Of a stretch of DNA of 6,600 nt, positions 6,151-6,600 are shown piece after piece; within the stretch, counting starts at the first letter, position 1; every line of letters begins with the position of its first letter. The notes under the pieces are model-generated. The model ran no database searches and had not been told where the DNA came from. It saw nothing but the letters and a program-made list of their open reading frames with translations. Origin of the DNA: Alphaproteobacteria bacterium (GTDB taxonomy: Bacteria > Pseudomonadota > Alphaproteobacteria > RF32 > CAG-977). The DNA lies in assembly GCA_017476085.1 (NCBI GenBank), contig JAFVEJ010000009.1, forward strand, positions 1 through 6,600. Reading direction: 5' to 3'. A program made the position numbers and the translations under genes.

Positions 6151-6199
6151 ACCTTTTTAAAAGGTGGGTTTCGTTTAACTTTTAAATGAGGATTCTCAG
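6138..6199 (+). promoter_or_regulatory. Possible helix that hides the ribosome binding site of the outer-membrane protein gene
   Basis: CTGAGATCC (6138-6146) can pair with GGATTCTCAG (6190-6199), 9 bp with one bulged T. This helix encloses the terminator-like hairpin and covers part of the GAGGA (6188-6192) that lies 9 nt before the ATG at 6202. It shares only 3 nt with the outer arm of the large inverted repeat, but it competes with the 6072-6079/6143-6150 pairing. Confidence 0.35.
6148..6172 (+). terminator. Terminator-like hairpin 30 nt upstream of the outer-membrane protein gene
   Basis: CCCACCTTTT (6148-6157) and AAAAGGTGGG (6159-6168) are perfect complements around a single T, so in practice about 8 bp with a 5-nt loop, followed by TTTCGTTT. 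The T run is interrupted, so termination may be partial. It could end a short RNA from the inverted-repeat element or attenuate the downstream gene. Confidence 0.5.
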
Positions 6200-6201
6200 A
6201 G

Positions 6202-6600
6202 ATGAAAAAAATACTTTTAACAACGGCGGCGGTTCTTTGTTTCGCTTTGCCTGCAACGGCGCGGGAAACGGAAACAGCCGCTCCTGTCAAACAAAACGCT
6301 TATCTTGCTTTCCGTTTGGGCGGCAGTCGTATGAATATGAAAATGGACGGTGAAAAGGAAAACAAATCCGTTTTCTCGCTTTCCGGAGCTATCGGAACAA
6401 AAATAGCCGACGGTGTCCGCGCAGAATTGGAAGTGATGACGTACGGAAATTATGAAGAAACCGAAATTGACGGAACGGACAGGTATGAGTATAAACACGG
6501 CGTGACCAATTTTTCTTTAAACGTCTTGAAAGACTTTGATGCCGGAAAAATCAAGCCGTATGTCGGCGGCGGTCTGGGCTTTGCTTTGTTCCATGATGAA
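6202..6600 (+). CDS. Outer-membrane beta-barrel protein (porin/opacity-like), C-terminus cut by window edge
   Basis: 133 codons are open to the right edge. Residues 1-20 form a typical signal peptide: MKK, a hydrophobic core (ILLTTAAVLCFAL), and a PATA cleavage site before Arg21. The mature part shows alternating amphipathic strands with aromatic residues, such as NAYLAFRLGGS, VFSLSGAIGTKI, VRAELEVMTYGNY and TNFSLNVLKDF, ending in IKPYVGGGLGFALF, a pattern common to small OmpA/opacity-type eight-stranded barrels. It is therefore expected in the outer membrane. The substrate or partner is unknown; adhesion, surface structure or porin roles are all possible. It starts at ATG 6202 with GAGGA 9 nt upstream, lies beyond the suf terminator, and is preceded by the structured element described separately, so it is probably transcribed apart from suf. 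Confidence 0.8.
   Translation, partial: MKKILLTTAAVLCFALPATARETETAAPVKQNAYLAFRLGGSRMNMKMDGEKENKSVFSLSGAIGTKIADGVRAELEVMTYGNYEETEIDGTDRYEYKHGVTNFSLNVLKDFDAGKIKPYVGGGLGFALFHDE

Noticed and set aside
6066..6290. Minus-strand 74-codon frame over the structured element and the signal peptide region of the outer-membrane gene
   Set aside because: It overlaps a well-supported gene start, and the protein mainly reflects the palindromic repeats (a repeated NPPF); no ribosome binding evidence.

Overview
This window carries a SUF iron-sulfur cluster assembly operon, almost certainly from a proteobacterium and most likely an alphaproteobacterium. The main reasons are the gene order sufB-sufC-sufD-sufS followed by a DUF59/SufT gene, the proteobacterial style of the proteins, and a signal-peptide-bearing outer-membrane beta-barrel gene at the right edge. 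Base composition is moderate, with A/T-rich intergenic DNA. I cannot name the genus. An uncultured, host-associated alphaproteobacterial lineage is a guess only.

Layout. Positions 1-663 (minus strand) hold the N-terminal 221 residues of a membrane-anchored PAS-GGDEF protein that runs off the left edge. Positions 664-892 are a 229-bp divergent intergenic region with a plausible promoter for the PAS-GGDEF gene and only weak candidates for the suf promoter. Positions 893-5873 (plus strand) are the suf operon: sufB (481 aa), sufC (254 aa), an unusually short sufD (238 aa), sufS (406 aa), an unannotated 28-codon Cys-rich micro-gene with a good ribosome binding site, and sufT (203 aa, of which about the first 100 residues are a low-complexity extension). 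The operon ends in a convincing Rho-independent terminator at 5897-5933. Positions 5874-6201 contain no gene but hold a strikingly structured element: a 20-nt/19-nt imperfect inverted repeat about 100 nt apart, internal hairpins, a second terminator-like hairpin, and alternative pairings reaching the ribosome binding site of the next gene. Positions 6202-6600 are the start of an outer-membrane beta-barrel protein that runs off the right edge.

How it works together. SufS removes sulfur from cysteine as a persulfide, the SufBC2D complex uses ATP to build the cluster on the SufB/SufD beta-helices, and SufT-type DUF59 proteins help in maturation. Catalytic residues of SufS, SufC and SufB are all present. 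No SufE/SufU sulfur shuttle, SufA carrier or Rrf2-type regulator is in the window. The tiny protein with a Gly-Cys-Gly-Cys-Gly-Gly motif between sufS and sufT is the most interesting unexplained item, because it sits where a sulfur or metal acceptor would make sense. The second is the structured DNA/RNA element at about 5970-6200. The micro-gene assignment rests only on its ribosome binding site, frame, composition and position.
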